The translations under genes and the position numbers were made by a program. 5,803 nucleotides of DNA. It comes from Desulfobacterales bacterium. Lineage in GTDB: Bacteria > Desulfobacterota > DSM-4660 > Desulfatiglandales > JALVZP01. The stretch covers positions 1-5,803 of the forward strand of contig JAMOPX010000218.1 in the NCBI GenBank assembly GCA_027064285.1, read 5' to 3'. This document shows positions 5,200 to 5,803 of the stretch, one piece after another (the first letter of the stretch is position 1; every line of letters starts with the position of its first letter). Under the pieces are notes generated by a model, which had not been told where the DNA came from, ran no database searches, and worked only from the letters and a program-made list of their open reading frames with translations.

Positions 5200-5803
5200 A
5201 AATTACCTTGTTCAGCGGGTATTCTATTATATCTTGTGCTCCTGCTTTTATTAACTTTGGAATAAGGTCTCTTACCTGCTGAGAGTTTACTACTGCCTCT
5301 ACAGAAAGCCAATCAGAATTATAAAGGCCCGCAACAGTGGGAGCTCTTAGGCTCGGAAGTATATTTATAACCTCATTTATTTTATCTTTTGACACATTCA
5401 TCTTAAGCCCTACCATGCTCTCTGCCCTGAGAGCGCCTTTAAGTAAAAGGGCTATCTGCTCTATCTTTGACCTTTTCCAAGAATCTTTCCATGCCTCTTT
5501 ATTTGCAATGAGCTGAGGATTTGTCTTCATAAATTCATAGATTATCTTAAGTCCATGCGCCTTTATTGTGCTTCCTGTTTCTGTTACCTCCACAATGGCA
5601 TCCACAAGACCTGAGGCAACCTTTGCCTCTGTTGCTCCCCATGAAAATTCCACATCCACATCTATATTTCTCTCCTGAAAGAACCTCTTAGTAAACCTTA
5701 CAAGTTCTGTGGCAATCTTTTTTCCTCTGAGATCTTCTAAGCTTTTTATGTCAGAGTCTGCCCTTACTGCCAAAACCCATCTTGCAGGCTTATTGCTTGT
5801 TTT
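5198..5803 (-). CDS. hisG: ATP phosphoribosyltransferase, long form (HisG), 3' part
   Basis: HisG makes N1-(5-phosphoribosyl)-ATP from ATP and PRPP, the first step of histidine synthesis. The frame stays open to the right edge, so the gene's 5' end is missing; 201 residues and the stop are visible. Visible residues begin KTSNKPARWVLAVRADSDI, a typical HisG block, then LRGKKIATELVRFT (about 25-38). The PRPP-binding loop is VTETGSTIKAHGLKII (about 73-88). A C-terminal domain (about 125-201, with VGLKMNVSK, LRAPTVAGL and KAGAQDIIEYPL) is the HisG_C ACT-like module. Its presence makes this the long, hexameric form that is inhibited by histidine and does not need HisZ. An internal TTG at 5773 is only a Leu codon, not the start. 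The gene heads the visible - strand operon; whether other his genes lie upstream cannot be seen. Confidence 0.95.
   Translation of the reverse strand, partial: KTSNKPARWVLAVRADSDIKSLEDLRGKKIATELVRFTKRFFQERNIDVDVEFSWGATEAKVASGLVDAIVEVTETGSTIKAHGLKIIYEFMKTNPQLIANKEAWKDSWKRSKIEQIALLLKGALRAESMVGLKMNVSKDKINEVINILPSLRAPTVAGLYNSDWLSVEAVVNSQQVRDLIPKLIKAGAQDIIEYPLNKVI

Noticed and set aside
5773..5803. A possible TTG start for a shorter hisG product at 5773
   Set aside because: The frame continues upstream with PARWV, part of the conserved HisG core, so the gene runs off the window edge.

Overview
The window is an AT-rich, tightly packed stretch of a bacterial chromosome with nine protein genes and almost no intergenic DNA. 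I see no tRNA, rRNA, CRISPR array, insertion sequence, riboswitch or clear promoter. A class II phosphatidylserine synthase, an RlpA lipoprotein, an IHF-like protein and an LptA/LpxL-era type envelope acyltransferase (DUF374 family) point to a Gram-negative (diderm) organism. The low GC, Lys/Ile-rich proteins and frequent TTG starts would suit an AT-rich Desulfobacterota- or Nitrospirota-like lineage. That placement is inference and I cannot name a genus.

Left half, + strand (1-1847): the 3' part of pssA, then rsmD (16S rRNA m2G966 methyltransferase), coaD (phosphopantetheine adenylyltransferase) and an IHF-alpha-like nucleoid protein gene. Each start overlaps the previous stop, so this reads as one transcript that begins left of the window and carries housekeeping functions: phospholipid head-group synthesis, ribosome modification, CoA synthesis and DNA bending.

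Right half, - strand (5803-1844): the 3' part of hisG (long form with a C-terminal regulatory domain), then a YdjM/DUF457-type polytopic membrane protein, a membrane-anchored M23 peptidase, a DUF374-type lysophospholipid acyltransferase, and an RlpA lipoprotein with a SPOR domain. Spacings are 10 nt, 10 nt, a 4-nt overlap and a 19-nt overlap, so this also looks like one operon, entered from hisG. After hisG, the four genes form an envelope set: a peptidoglycan peptidase, a glycan-binding or glycan-cleaving septal lipoprotein, an acyltransferase and a membrane protein.

The two operons converge tail to tail with a 4-bp overlap at 1844-1847, so any terminator must lie inside the opposing gene; one small candidate hairpin with a T-run lies at 1908-1925. 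The most unusual features are a perfect 13-bp inverted repeat with a 4-nt loop inside the acyltransferase gene (3081-3110) and four consecutive - strand genes that all appear to use non-ATG starts (TTG, TTG, TTG, GTG). I found no convincing new biological system. The region is mostly well-known families in a compact arrangement.
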